A stretch of DNA of 64,000 nt, taken from NCBI RefSeq assembly GCF_030247195.1, contig NC_080672.1:62278549-62342548 (forward strand). The letters run 5' to 3'. Positions 34,487 through 46,039 of the stretch are shown here, one piece after another. Both the position numbers and the translations under genes were made by a program. The notes below the pieces were generated by a model. The model saw nothing but the letters and a program-made list of their open reading frames with translations, was not told where the DNA came from and searched no databases. This stretch comes from Topomyia yanbarensis. Its lineage: Eukaryota; Arthropoda; Insecta; Diptera; Culicidae. Position 1 is the stretch's first letter; each line of letters begins with the position of its first letter.

Positions 34487-37400
34487 CAGGCACGTAGCCA
34501 GAGGGGGGGCTAGGGGGCTAAAGCCCCCCCCGAAATTTTTCAAAAATAAATTTAAAAAACCGGTGACTTTTAACAAAACTTGTTGCTTATTTGGTTTGAA
34601 CAAATTATTGAGAAAAAGTTAAAGAAGGCTATTTCTAACCACCGAAGGCAATGGTCACGAAATTCAGTGTGCTTTATGCTTTTGCTCGAGCCAAGCGAAC
34701 AACAAAAAAGTAACTTTTATATTGTGTGCCTTGTCTGAAGAATACAAGAGACTGTTACTTTAATTGTAGCTGTAATAATCTGTCGAGATTAGTGATTAGC
34801 AGAAGCAAGAATTGGTGCTCCAGCCAAATGCGGTGATTATAAAATTATTGATCATTCGCATCCTGAAGGTGTAAATAGAGATTAGACTTTCGGAAACCGG
34901 CTCTATCCAGTTCTACCATGGCAGGCATTTAGCGCTCAACAAATTAGTGCAGACGAAACCATTCATTTCGCACAACTTAAAGCACAAGGTTGTGTGTGAC
35001 AATGCTATAATTAAGATCCTTCTGTATATGGACTATGAGAAAGTGAATGTTCCGCTACAAGATCGGATACCGCTTACTCGCAGATTAATGTCACATTTGG
35101 GAGAAATGGAATCTATTTGGAAGGGCAATTATTGAGGGCGAAAAGCAAGGAAGATATTCGCGAACATAAAGGCAGCAACTACGATGATGACACGGAAATG
35201 TACAATAGCGAGATAGAAATGAACTACTCCCCCCAAGACATAGTTGGTGAGGAAAAAAATATTTCCTCGCCTCGTAAACAGGTTTTCACGTGCAATGGCT
35301 AAGCGCTTGCGCGAGATCTGTAGGATAACCACATAAACTCGTTATATTATTTTTATTGTTTACATAAGGAAATATATAAAAGACCCACGACCCAGTTTGT
35401 TATTTTTAAATGATAAGTTTTTGAATTGCACACAATTTTGAATTTCTGTATTAGGTCAGTGCACACTGTACACTCTGTTCTCTGTACACTACTCTGCGCT
35501 ACACAAAAAGTATTTCAATTTATCTGAGAACGATTGAGCCGAGAATAAAATTTTCATTTCGCGTCATTTTAACGCAATACCATTTTTATTAACGCTTCAT
35601 TTCATTGTTACGAGTAATTCGTTCCGTACTAATACACTGTTAATCCGTAAATCCGTGATATCTTCGACAAACGTGCAAAAAAAATACTTTTAAAAGTGGA
35701 CCGGGCAAAAAGTGGTAAAATAATAGGCAATCACGAAGAGGGACTAAAATGTTGGGACTGATTGAATCTATAAGTCAATAAGTTGGGATAACAGTTTCGA
35801 TTTCATGTCTTAAGTATGTGACAGTCTTTCGTTCCGTTTTTGCTCGTCATGGAATAAAATGAGAGAGATAATCTTAAATAAGAGAGCAAAGAGAGGAAAA
35901 AATCAACCAATCTAAATCGACTCAAGATCACTCTTCTATCTTTACTATACACTCAACACGAGTTCTTTCCGAATTGCGCTCTGATCTTCTCATTTCGTCT
36001 TCGTTGCGTTAGGTGCAACAACTTTAATTGAAACTTTTTCCCAAATAGTGATAAAACAAACATGTAATCAGACAAACATTACAACTTTCTTCAAGAAATC
36101 ATACATCTCTTCCAATCTTGATGATGATTGAAAAAAATCAAGAGCTAATTATTTTTATTCACAAACAAACCTATTACTAAACAGATTAGTGTTCATATTT
36201 GTTTAATGAATTGGCAAAGAGTGTTGCAAAAGTTTTACAGGAAACGGATAATTTGCTGTAATTTAAAACAGACAACTCTAAAAGAAAGCCTCGGCAAATT
36301 AGGTGCAAGTGCGATGTGTTCTCTTCCATGTGTCGGAAGCAAGTGATGCTGAAATTATTATCTATGTTTATAGTCTCTAGTTATTTTGGTGGTGTCATCA
36401 ATGTTATATTTACCAAATTTTATGTAAATTAGAAGCATTGAGTAATCAGTGCTAAGTAATTTTCTTTCGATTTGTGAATAGATTCTGAGCAGTTTCGCTC
36501 AGTAGATTAAATTCTGGGTAGTTTCCATTAGTAGATTAAATCATTGAAATATATATTTGACATTGTCCAAAACCCCACGAATTCCGAAATAAAACCTTCA
36601 AATAAATAAATAAAACCAAAATGTTCAAATATAATATTTACTTAATCTAGGTAATCTTCTCAAGTTACAACGGTTTTGCAAGATTGTCAAAAGTCAATAG
36701 AGCTAAGGCATTCTTGCTTTGTAGTGAAATCAGTAGTTTTTGCACTCACTTTACATTTTGACTTTTACTATAGTTTTAGGGATCTAGGAAAATCAGTCTA
36801 CGATATTTTTAATTCATAAGTACAATGATATAAAAAGTACCTAAAAAGAATCAACTTAAATAGATAAAAAGATAGTTATTCTGAGTTGCCTGATAATGTT
36901 GTCGAAGATAGTCTTTAACCCATTACCTATGAGAGTCAAATGAAAAAAACATGTGTTTTTTCAGGATTGTTTTGATTACGACATGATCAGTATCATTTAA
37001 ATTGAAAATTTCATAAAGTCGAGTTAACGCAAACTTCGGATGAAGTCAAAGAGCTAGTAATAGTAGAAAGAAACCTGATCATGAAAATAGGAGTTGAACC
37101 TATTTTCTGCATCTACAAATCGCCTGCCTTATCAGAAGATTTGAAGCAAATTTCGACATTCACTTTGTTCGAACATTCTTTGCAACGGTAAACTTTGATT
37201 TCACACTGATATATTCCTATTCATGGGGACAACCTTGACGTTGGTTTCGTTCTTCTGATTAGCAAATGCGTGTAAAGTTTCATGAGACGGGTTTTTGGAT
37301 ATTTTTCTACTCATTCCAATTTAGCGTCTTCTACAAATTGTAAAGGTGTATCGAATGTGTAGCATTTTCAAGCAGCGTAGCATGCAGCGTAGCAGTTTCA

Positions 37401-37695
37401 AGCAGCCCTTAATACTTTGAGCTCTTGACTATTCATTTTTGTAACTAGAGAAATTTCTAACTTGTAAATCAAAAATAATCAAATTTAATTCGTCGATGCA
37501 CTATAGCCTTTCTTGTAACAGGCAACATATTATTAGAGTTTTTAGTGTCTATTGTCTTATTTTTGGAATTGTTTTCACTAAGAACTTTTCATAATTACGT
37601 TCAGTTTCCAGTGATTGTTTCAAGTCATCAGAATTAATACATTTATGCAATAATTTTTAAGCCCCTCCCGAAACAAAATCCTGGCTACGGGCCTG
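34487..37695. mobile_element. hAT-like DNA transposon, 3.2 kb, probably dead
   Basis: Terminal inverted repeats CAGGCACGTAGCCAG (left) and CTGGCTACGGGCCTG (right) differ at one position of 15. They are flanked by a perfect 8-bp target duplication GTTTTCGG at 34479-34486 and 37696-37703. An 8-bp duplication with CAG...CTG ends is the hAT signature, and the poly-G/poly-C stretch just inside the left end is typical of some hAT groups. No transposase is readable: the longest frame is 72 codons and no DDE or RNase-H-like motif was seen. It is either a non-autonomous copy or an old decayed one. Confidence 0.85.
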
Positions 37696-37703
37696 GTTTT
37701 CGG

Positions 37704-37910
37704 GTCGCTGATTCTGATTCTGACGTCGAAAATGTAAAATTCAAAATGGTGGATCCAGTATGGCGACTGCGCGATCCAAACAACCCCCGTGAATCGAGTT
37801 TTATGCTGACTGTAACAAAATTTGCCAATTTCGTAAAAAATGGTTGCCATTTTGTAGGATCCATTTTGAATTTTCGAATTCTTTTATCAGAATCGGAATT
37901 AGCGACCTAA
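37704..37910. repeat. Right copy and inverted copy of the AAAATTCAAAATGG repeat
   Basis: TCGCTGATTCTGATTCTGAC with AAAATTCAAAATGGTGGATC follows the hAT right end. The reverse-complement version GATCCATTTTGAATTTTCGA with CAGAATCGGAATTAGCGACC sits at about 37859-37905, giving a locally palindromic arrangement. Confidence 0.7.
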
Positions 37911-40340
37911 AATTGGGAAATTTTTCAAAAAATAGAATTACAGCGAAGGCCCGTTTTTATTAGCCTTTTGGTGTGTTTTAAGCTGACAAAAACGAGGACA
38001 GAAAGGCCGCGATGTTTCTAAGATTGATTCTTCTATCACACTATTATTTATCGCTTTCAGATACGATTTCTAACTGACATTATTAACTAGCAATTGGACA
38101 AACTGGTTGCTAATTATGCCGGGAAAATACGCATTGTCGCGTCTGAGTGAATTCGTGTCCCTCGATGCATCTTTAAATGGTTGAATCAATAATTGAAAGA
38201 GATGAAATCATTTTGTGTTTTCTAGTTAGCTGAGATTTTGGGACACAGTATGCATGTCTAGTTATGAGTAAAAGAAAATCAATAAACAAGTTCATTGAAT
38301 CATGATTTGCCCCTCACAAGAATCCGTTTATTCTTCTTGCAACTACCACTGATTTCGATCAATAAAAATAGCAGCCAAAACTGCTCCATCTTGCTAATTC
38401 TTATGTACTCATCATGATGGCATGGACCATGTCCCAAATGTAGACATAAAACTCTATTAAACTCTGTTTAATAACCAACCAGTAGCAGAGTGGTAGCATT
38501 TCAAGTGTGCAATTCTAGCCGGAGCCTCCCAGTTCCTAGAATCCAATTATCTTTCCAGTTTGTTCTCAAACGACCACACGTAGTATCATGCTACTGACTG
38601 CTTCCCGGAAGCAGCATCACGCCTGTGTTAGCAAGGCTGACTCACACACATGCCTAAACTATACACGAAAAGCTCCCTGCATACCTCGCAGAGAATCACC
38701 GAACCCCCTTCCCTGTAGATATGCAACTAATAGTTAATAAACTCTTTCAATGTTGTACCGTTGGACTTCTCTCTTCCATGGCTGGTCAATCCTGGCCAGC
38801 GGCTAGAACCTGCTCTACCGGGCTACCGGGTACTGCCGTAAAAACTTATCTGAATATAAATTATTCACTTAATTTAATCGCTTAACGGCATGAATGCGAA
38901 ATGAGTTTGGATACTTTTTTGCTTAATTCCGAAAAACCGAGGGGGGTTCCTTCCTCCGCCGGTGCAGTGCGCCTGTGGGTAGGTGTGACTTGACTTTCGT
39001 TAAAGGGAAAAGCGGTTGTGATAGTCACTGCCAAGAACACCTATCGTAAATTGACGGGGTGTCGTGTGGGATGTTTTTTTGAAAGTCACTGGCTTTAAAG
39101 GGGATCCTATTAGATTTCGGTCGCAGCGGGACAACAACAAAAATTAAATTCGTTGGGAATTCCTATGAATAAAATTAGACGATGGTGTTTTGGTTCGGGG
39201 TAGAAAAGTCTCGCTGTTAGAAATGTTCTATAGCATGAAGAGATAAAAAGTATTTTTCTGTGGGTCTTTTTTCCCGTGGAGCTACACGCGGTTAAGGGCA
39301 AGGATTTTGCTTGAAATTTGGCCGTTTTAAGGGACGATTTTAAAAACTGAAGTAGTCTCCGATAGTGATACAAAGATTAATTTAAAATGTGAGTGAACTT
39401 TCAGGCATTTTTGCGTATTGCAGTATTTCGGCAAAAAATTATCCTTAATGGCTCTATACCACCCCAAAACAGATTTTGCATAATGGCACGAAGTCAAATC
39501 AAGCCAAAACACATTAGAATCACAATGAAGTTTGGAAAAGGTGAGAAGACGTTTTGGAGACACTCCTCGAGGTTCCTTTTTTGGCTCACACTTTCGTGTA
39601 TGACAAAATTCTGGCTTCGTTTACCGCAACTGCAGATTGCTTACCAGATCAAATATTTCCTAGCCGATTTCGAAACATTTCTTCAGTTGTATTTATTTAT
39701 TTCTTGCGGTAAAACATCAATTTTTTTGCACTTGCTGCCCTGATTTACTTCCAACTTCAAAATCTGTCTATATATGAAGAACAATATTTGGTTATTATGT
39801 GTCGTTCGAAAAGGCAGCCATGAACAGTGTGGTGCCATCGTGGACTGCCTTTAAGATTGGAAATCTCTAAAATATCCGATGACAGTATAAACGAACCACG
39901 ATTAAATTAGACAACAAATAATTGTTCTTATTAGAGTCCATGTCAGAGCTTTCTCGAGCGGCTTCTCAAGAGAAAACTTTACGCCTACTTTACGAGGGAA
40001 TCTAATCTGTTTATAGTTTGTAAGAGCAGTCATCGATGTCCCCATACAGGGATCATCTGAGTCACACTCTTCCAGAGTCAAGGGAGCATAATGATTCATC
40101 TTGGTGATATTTCTTCAAAAGAGTACTTAGAGCTTTATTTAAGGAAACGATTTAAATTACTTAATGATTCTCTGCGCAATCGTCCTAGCGATTTTTTATT
40201 GCTGCAATGGTGCAATGGTTCAACCGAGCAGGCAAATTATCCTTTTTGAAGAAGTCGTAATTTAAAACGGTGCTTTCTCGCCAATGGTTAACCGACATGA
40301 GAAACACACTATGCTGTCCTTGCCAGTGTGATTACTATTC
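37911..40340. other. Unassigned DNA, no gene identified
   Basis: Mixed composition. A stretch at about 38450-38840 holds AATAAACTCTTTCAATG and CTACCGGGCTACCGGG and could be a retroelement LTR, but I found no TG...CA borders with a matching duplication. A 116-codon frame at 39393-39743 shows no domain. Confidence 0.4.
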
Positions 40341-40349
40341 AAAATTTTA

Positions 40350-40652
40350 ACTCATTTGCGCAAGGGGGCTCAGAAGGTCTACGCAAGCCAAACTGGAATC
40401 GGTAACTACGCCGTCGATCTCAACACTGTGGGCAGGTATGTAGACATGGTAGTCCTTTATGTACTGGAGCAAGGGGTCCTTGAAACTGTCAATACCGTGC
40501 TTCAGTAGATCCACGCAAGACAAACTTGAATCGGTGACTATGCCGTCGATCTCGACACTGTCGGTGGGTATGTAGACATGGTAGTCCTTTATAAAAAACT
40601 TGTCGCCAATGACGTCAATATCGTCAATAATTTCTCCAGAGCTTGTGCTTGG
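40350..40652 (-). pseudogene. Coding remnant with internal 44-residue duplication
   Basis: A 101-codon open frame on the minus strand, bounded by stops at 40653-40655 (upstream) and 40347-40349 (downstream) and without an initiating Met. It contains two in-frame copies of a module reading KDYHVYIPTDSVEIDGIVTD and KDYHVYIPAHSVEIDGVVTD, followed by SSLSCVDLL or SSLACVDLL. The copies lie 132 bp (44 codons) apart. Differences include synonymous changes, and the period is exactly a multiple of three, which argues for past coding. I do not recognise the family firmly; the feel is of a retroelement ORF1/gag-like protein. It could also be an exon fragment. Confidence 0.6.
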
Positions 40653-41372
40653 CTAACCGATACGTCACTCGGTACCAGCGTGGCAGAAAGTTGGTGTCGG
40701 TTACTGACGAGTGGGGCACGAAACATTCAACTTCGAAAAGATTGTCTTTGAAGTTTTTATGTTGAGATGAAATTTGAATTTGGTATTTATTTTTTGTGTG
40801 TCATATATCTTAGAAATTCTTAAAACGTCAAAATCTGTCATCAATTTGAAAATAAAGTTTTTTTTTTAATTTTTCTTTTAAAAATCTCGGTTTAAAAATT
40901 AAAATCGTGGACCTTTTCCACACAAAAAACACGAGACGATTCAAAAACCCACGTTTCATGCATTTTTAGGAAATTTAGCAAAAAAAACTAAATGCAGCCT
41001 TTCCATATCCAAGGTTCAACCCAACTCTGAAATTTGTCAAGTCCCATATATTTTTAAACCATATATTTTTAAACCTAAATTTTGATATTAAAAATGCAAA
41101 TTCTATTTTTGAATATGCTTATGATGTCTTTCTCGGGTGAAAATTGTGGCACTATGTTCGTTTTGCGCTACCCCTTAAGAATATCCGAAAGAGCTCAAAT
41201 TTTGTATAGATACTTTTTTGGAGGTGTGTCGCTTAAGGGGTGTGTCCAGTTATACAATTTGATGAGCACTTTTTCTTCATGCATGCTATTGGCACCCTAA
41301 TATACAGTCTCATGAATTCTGTGGAGTATTACTGGATGTACGGCACTTGAACCTGCAGTGCAGGAAGCACGA
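40653..41372. other. Unassigned DNA; start belongs to a dispersed repeat
   Basis: Up to about 40730 the sequence matches the family at 3761-4025 (GTTGGTGTCGGTTACTGACG, GAAACATTCAA). The remainder shows no gene or repeat that I can name. Confidence 0.4.
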
Positions 41373-41452
41373 ATAAATAGATAAATAAATAAACAAACAA
41401 ACAAATAAATAAATAAATAAATGAATAAATAAATAAAATAAATAAATGAAAG
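41373..41452. repeat. (AAAT)n microsatellite
   Basis: Imperfect tetranucleotide tract AAATAAATAAAC changing to AAATAAATGAAT, about 80 bp. Confidence 0.9.
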
Positions 41453-41639
41453 ATAACAGCACGGTATCGGCATAATTAACCCGAGAGATGCACTGAGCAA
41501 CGAATCAGGAAGCGAAACGAAGGCACTGAACTTTCTGTGCGTAACTGAAATCTTTGCCTCATTTTTTTTTGTGTAAAGCTGTACAGCTTAATTCTCGGAA
41601 GGGCTCCCGGTCTGAAACACTCACTAAACTAGCGGACGA

Positions 41640-43070
41640 GACGGTAAATATCACCCATTAAAACAGCCTGCAGAAAGCCAATTGTAGCGGGCTGTGACCT
41701 GGATCGGATTGTGATGTTGAGTTTAGACGGTTTAGATGTGCTGGCGTATGACTTCACAATGTCGTGGGAACGAGCGTTAATTTGCTCGCGCTTCAGGCCG
41801 CCTTCATAGAAGTGCAACAGCTTTCACTAAATTGATCGAAGCGTTTTTGATATTTGTGAAATCTTGGGTGTGGTGGTATGTGGATGATCACGATTGCATG
41901 TTCGCCTTTCTGTATCATCGCGAAGGACTCGAGCGTTTGTATGGTAACGTGTTCGATCGTGTGGACCTTTGTATGTCTCATGTGCTAACGTGTACAAATT
42001 CGATTTTATAACTGTTTGTCCATTCACATATTCGCGTTTGTTCTTGAATGATTGCGCAGATTGTGAATTTGATACTTAATTTTCCCCCATATCCGGCCAT
42101 GCCGCCATGGAACGTATTGAATAATGTATATGAGCGATGTTATTTTCTTTTTTTCATTAGTTTGGACCAACTGAAGGCCAGCACTTAGGGTGCTAGACAC
42201 GAGGATAGGGACTTCCGGGTGTAATCAACTCATGATCGCATGAGCTCGGTCCTTCGGAGGATCGCGTACTAACAAGTTTACTTAATCACCAGTTCTCTTG
42301 TTTGTGAAATCGCGAGCCTAGGTGTGCGAGGATGATCGCGAAGGATTCGAGCGATTGTATTTAAACGTGTTTCATTCGCGTGGATTCTTAAACATTCGCG
42401 CAAACTGTGAATATGATGTTTAATTTTGAGTGTACGGCTCAGATGCTAGAACTGAAGAAATGGACCTATGTAGGGTCCTAGGGCCAAGAGTAGGGACCGA
42501 TTTGTAATCGCTTAGCAACGTGCACTTGGGACCGCGTTCATAAAGTGTATTAAAAGGTTGACTTCATCACAAGAACGTTTTTTATGTTTGCCAGATCGCG
42601 AGCTTAGCGTGGATGATCACAGCTGGATTTTCGAGGTTGTGATGAGAGTTGTATTGTCGCGCAGGACTCAAGCGTTTTTACGCCGTCGGGTTTGAGTTTC
42701 TTTTTTTGTTTTGAGACTAACATTGAAGGTACGGATCTAGGCTGCCAGAACCAATGGTAGAGGGTTCTGAGCGTGACTGATTCATGTTCACGTGAGAACG
42801 AGCGTTGGTATAATTGCATTTGAGACGGCGTTTTTAAATTTGTAAGTGCTAACATATTGACTTGATCGACGAGGTGTTGCTTTGCGTGTGAAATCGCGGG
42901 TTCGGTTGTGCGCAGATGATCGCGATTACATGATCGCATGCGATATCAGGTTTACATTACCGCGAACGAAACGAGCGTTTCCATGTCGTGTATGTGTAGT
43001 AACTCTTACGTGTACAAAGTTCAAAAGGCACCCGCAATTTCATTACGTACACCAGCGTTTCTCAACATTT
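41640..43070 (-). repeat. Degenerate macrosatellite, units of about 300-420 bp
   Basis: A core ATCGCGAAGGAYTCGAGCG with GATGATCACGATT upstream and AACGTGT downstream recurs in altered form near 41916, 42334, 42656 and 42959 (spacings about 418, 322 and 303 bp). Inter-core phrases such as CTAGACACGAGGATAGGGAC, CCTAGGGCCAAGAGTAGGGAC and CCAATGGTAGAGGGTTCTGA correspond as well. An isolated further unit lies at 59380-59470. No gene is encoded; the frames on either strand are short. Divergence between units is high, so the array is old. Confidence 0.75.
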
Positions 43071-43774
43071 TTCCTATCACGGACCTCTTTCGAAATCACA
43101 CTGAGGTTTTGCAGACCCACACGGGTTAACAACGATTTTTATATTTTTATATTTGTTATATTTGACACGTCTTTGCGTTAGCATAACATAGCCGTGGAGC
43201 TTTCATGTTTTTAATTTATGTAAAACTAACAAAATAACAAAGTTACTGCGGACAGGAGGGTCCTGTGGCTGCGGCCTGCTGCTGTTGTTTGAAGCCAGAA
43301 GTTTTTATTTGTTTCTTACTCATACAGGTCGCTGGTGTACGTCCGTGTATATCGGCATTCATTGTGCTGGTTGTTGGTTTGGAGAAGCTAGACGCATCGT
43401 TGTTATTTCGTTGTTGATACAGAAAGTTAGTTTCGATGTACAAAGTGTTTCATTTATTGGTTGCTCAATTGATTGTGTTTCATCAACATTTTTTGAAAAT
43501 TGTTTTTTTTTGTACTGGATGTAGCAGATTGATTTTTCTTAGCGACATCAACGCTCAGATGTCACTAAGAGTGTTGTCCGATGTTTTCCGTAATATGCCG
43601 TTTTGTTTATACAAAAAATACGCATTTTATCAACACAAACGCCGTTAGGAATGCCACAGAATTTTTTTTCTCAAGTATCCCTTGTCACGGATTCCACTTC
43701 TTTGTATTTTGACATAAATCTTTTAATGTGCTCTGATCTAATGCATGGCGCTAGGTTGTGTAGCCGCAGCTCAA
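43071..43774. other. Unassigned DNA, no gene identified
   Basis: Mixed composition, overlapping frames of 60-99 codons with no domain. Confidence 0.4.
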
Positions 43775-43786
43775 TTTAATCGTCAT

Positions 43787-43935
43787 TTTTTTTTCTATTT
43801 CAATTATAGAGGTTTTAACCTTAAGGTCTTTCGCCTCTTCGGGTTAGAAAAATTTCTAACCCTATGTGCGGGGTCGGGACTCGAACCCAAGTATAAAGCA
43901 ATCGATTTCCCAGCTACGCTACGCCCACCCCTGAT
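43787..43935 (-). mobile_element. tRNA-derived SINE with target duplication
   Basis: Same family, with a deletion in the body (GGGTTAGAAAAATTTCTAACCC is shorter than in other copies) and a shortened tRNA head. B box GGTTCGAGTCCC is intact. A 12-bp target duplication with one mismatch, TTTAATCGTCAT at 43775-43786 and TTTAATCGCCAT at 43936-43947, flanks it. Confidence 0.88.
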
Positions 43936-43947
43936 TTTAATCGCCAT

Positions 43948-44280
43948 CCATATACTCAGGATCTTGGTTTTATCGTTTTTATATTCGACGCCGTCTCGCA
44001 ATGATTTTTCTGTCCGGGCTAAAATTTTAAATGATATCTTTACACAATTTCTCATGTGGTGGAACTGTATGTATGTCACTTCCTTGAGATTAGTATCCGT
44101 TTTCACTTTAAGCAACAGTTCAACAGTGCATGGTTGTAGGTCGGAGGATTTAGCTCAAATTTATTTTTTTTCGCTTTACATGTACTTTTTTATTTTTAAA
44201 TGTACTTTTTTATTTTTAAATAGTGGTTAGATGGTTCTATTTTTTTGTTAATCTGAAAGTTTACTTTTGAATGGTTTGAG
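43948..44280. other. Unassigned DNA between repeats
   Basis: No gene or identifiable repeat. A small direct duplication ATGTACTTTTTTATTTTTAA is present at about 44180-44220. Confidence 0.4.
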
Positions 44281-45130
44281 ATAGAATTTGTTCCAGTCTT
44301 TCAGAAAATTGAACAAAATAAAATTTCAAAAAAACTTTGTCGAAGATACTGGAACTCTATGACGTGTACCGTCCATTTTACAAGAAATTTACCAAAAAAT
44401 TAGGGGTGTTTCTTGAAAAACGGTTGTCTTCATGTAACTTTCGCAGTTTTGATTTTTCATTAAGATCACTTTAGAAATGCTTCGAGAAATATTGAAGGAG
44501 AATAATTTGTATCAATATACCGAACCTCTAGCTTCTCTCGTTAGAAAGTTATATGTACTTTTTACTAAAAATAAACTATTTTTGAGTATATATTTCGAGA
44601 AATGAAAAATATCGGATTTGCCATTTTTTGGTGATGTTGCCTACAAAGCATGCTATTTCATATGACAACAACAGTTATATTTTTTATATTTCAGTAGGTG
44701 GTGTTTCAAAGCAAATTATGCTTCCTAAAATAATTTTCAAGTTGTCCAAACGGTACTTTAAGGTGAAACAAAACCTACAAAAGTTACAGAAATAAAACCG
44801 TTTTTTAAGGAACACCCTTAAGCTTATATTTGGATTTCTCGTGCAATGAAAAGTATAAAAGTAAGAGCTTGCGCGTCTTCAGCGAATTTGTCTAACATGG
44901 GTTGTTCCACAACTTCATCGAAGACAGTCAAGCTCTATCTGGAACCGTTAGAAAGTTCAATTTTAAATATTGCTAAAATTAGAACCACCCTAGCTTCTGT
45001 TTAAACCAAAAGAAGGTTGTTTCAAAGTACAACAACTTTGTCAGACATATTGTAAGGAAAAGTTATTTAATTTTAGTAAAAGTTAAAATTCCCGCTAAAT
45101 TTACATTCTGGACCACTGTGCACTGGCAGC
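44281..45130 (-). repeat. CAGTGGTCCAGAATG-type repeat, larger copy
   Basis: The reverse complement of 44770-45130 matches 4487-4740, starting CAGTGGTCCAGAATGTAAAT and including GCTAGGGTGGTTCTAATTTT and CCTTAAAAAACGG. The inner part (44281-44769) carries related phrases such as ACTTTGTCGAAGATACTGGA and GGGTGTTTCTTGAAAAAC that echo the foldback element at 52-54 kb. No transposase frame is visible. Confidence 0.65.
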
Positions 45131-45132
45131 TA

Positions 45133-45936
45133 CACGGAAAAAAATTGTTCATATATTTCTTGTTTCCAAAATCGTAAATAAATTGCAATGAAATCTGGAA
45201 CAATCATGTGTTTTAGAATAATGCTCAATTTCTATTTGTTCCGTTTTTGGTTTGCTATGCCATTCCCGAAACGATTATTTGCACGTGAACTAGTTCACAA
45301 CTTTATGGACAGTATTCATAATGTTATATATAGATTTATGAGCATTATTTCACTAAATCAAAACAGTCTGAATATTTTCTAGTGAACTATTGCATGAAAC
45401 TCGGAATTGTATTGATGAATCCGTTAAATTCTAATATATTAGTCACGATCCAATATCCGTGCTGGTGAAAAAGTTCACAAAATCTTAAAATACGATTAAT
45501 GTATTCGTGAACTGGTTCATGATTCCTAGTTCAATAGACACGACTTGCCATTCGTGCTCGTGAAGTAGTTCACAAAATTATGAAATATTATTCATGTATT
45601 CGTGAACTAATTCATACTTATTATTATCGACATGACTGACCATACATGCCCGTGAAATTAATCACAAAATTATAAACTATTATTCATGAACACAAACCAC
45701 GCTACTCTTATAGAAAAATCCGATAGTAGACGATAGTAACGCGATGAAAAATTATAAAAATGGAAAATGAGCTCCTGAAATCATGAACATTGTTTGAATT
45801 GTCTCAAATTAAGAACAAGAATCATAATAAAAACTAAACATGTTCAGGAAACAACCACAGTAACCAAACCAAACATTCGAATGTAACGCCATGTATAAAT
45901 TCAGGGTAAACGTATTTTTAGTTTATTTTTTCTGTG
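45133..45936. mobile_element. TA-flanked inverted-repeat element, 804 bp
   Basis: Left end CACGGAAAAAAATTG and right end TTTTTTCTGTG are near reverse complements, with TA on each side (45131-45132 and 45937-45938). The interior is a loose tandem of a phrase containing GTGAACTAGTTCAC, a perfect 14-bp palindrome, with about 85-bp spacing. There is no coding capacity. TA duplication fits a Tc1/mariner-type MITE, by inference. Confidence 0.72.
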
Positions 45937-46039
45937 TACATTTACCGAGTCTCTGATCAACCTATGTAACAAAGTAGATCCTTAATAATAAAGTCTGCTT
46001 TTACCAACTAATTCAACTTACTAAACTATTAGTTCAGTA

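Noticed and set aside
38430..38840. Solo LTR
   Set aside because: AATAAA and LTR-like GC content are suggestive, but no TG...CA borders with a 4-6-bp target duplication were found.
43745..44230. 161-codon gene
   Set aside because: The frame runs through a SINE on the opposite strand and its flanks.
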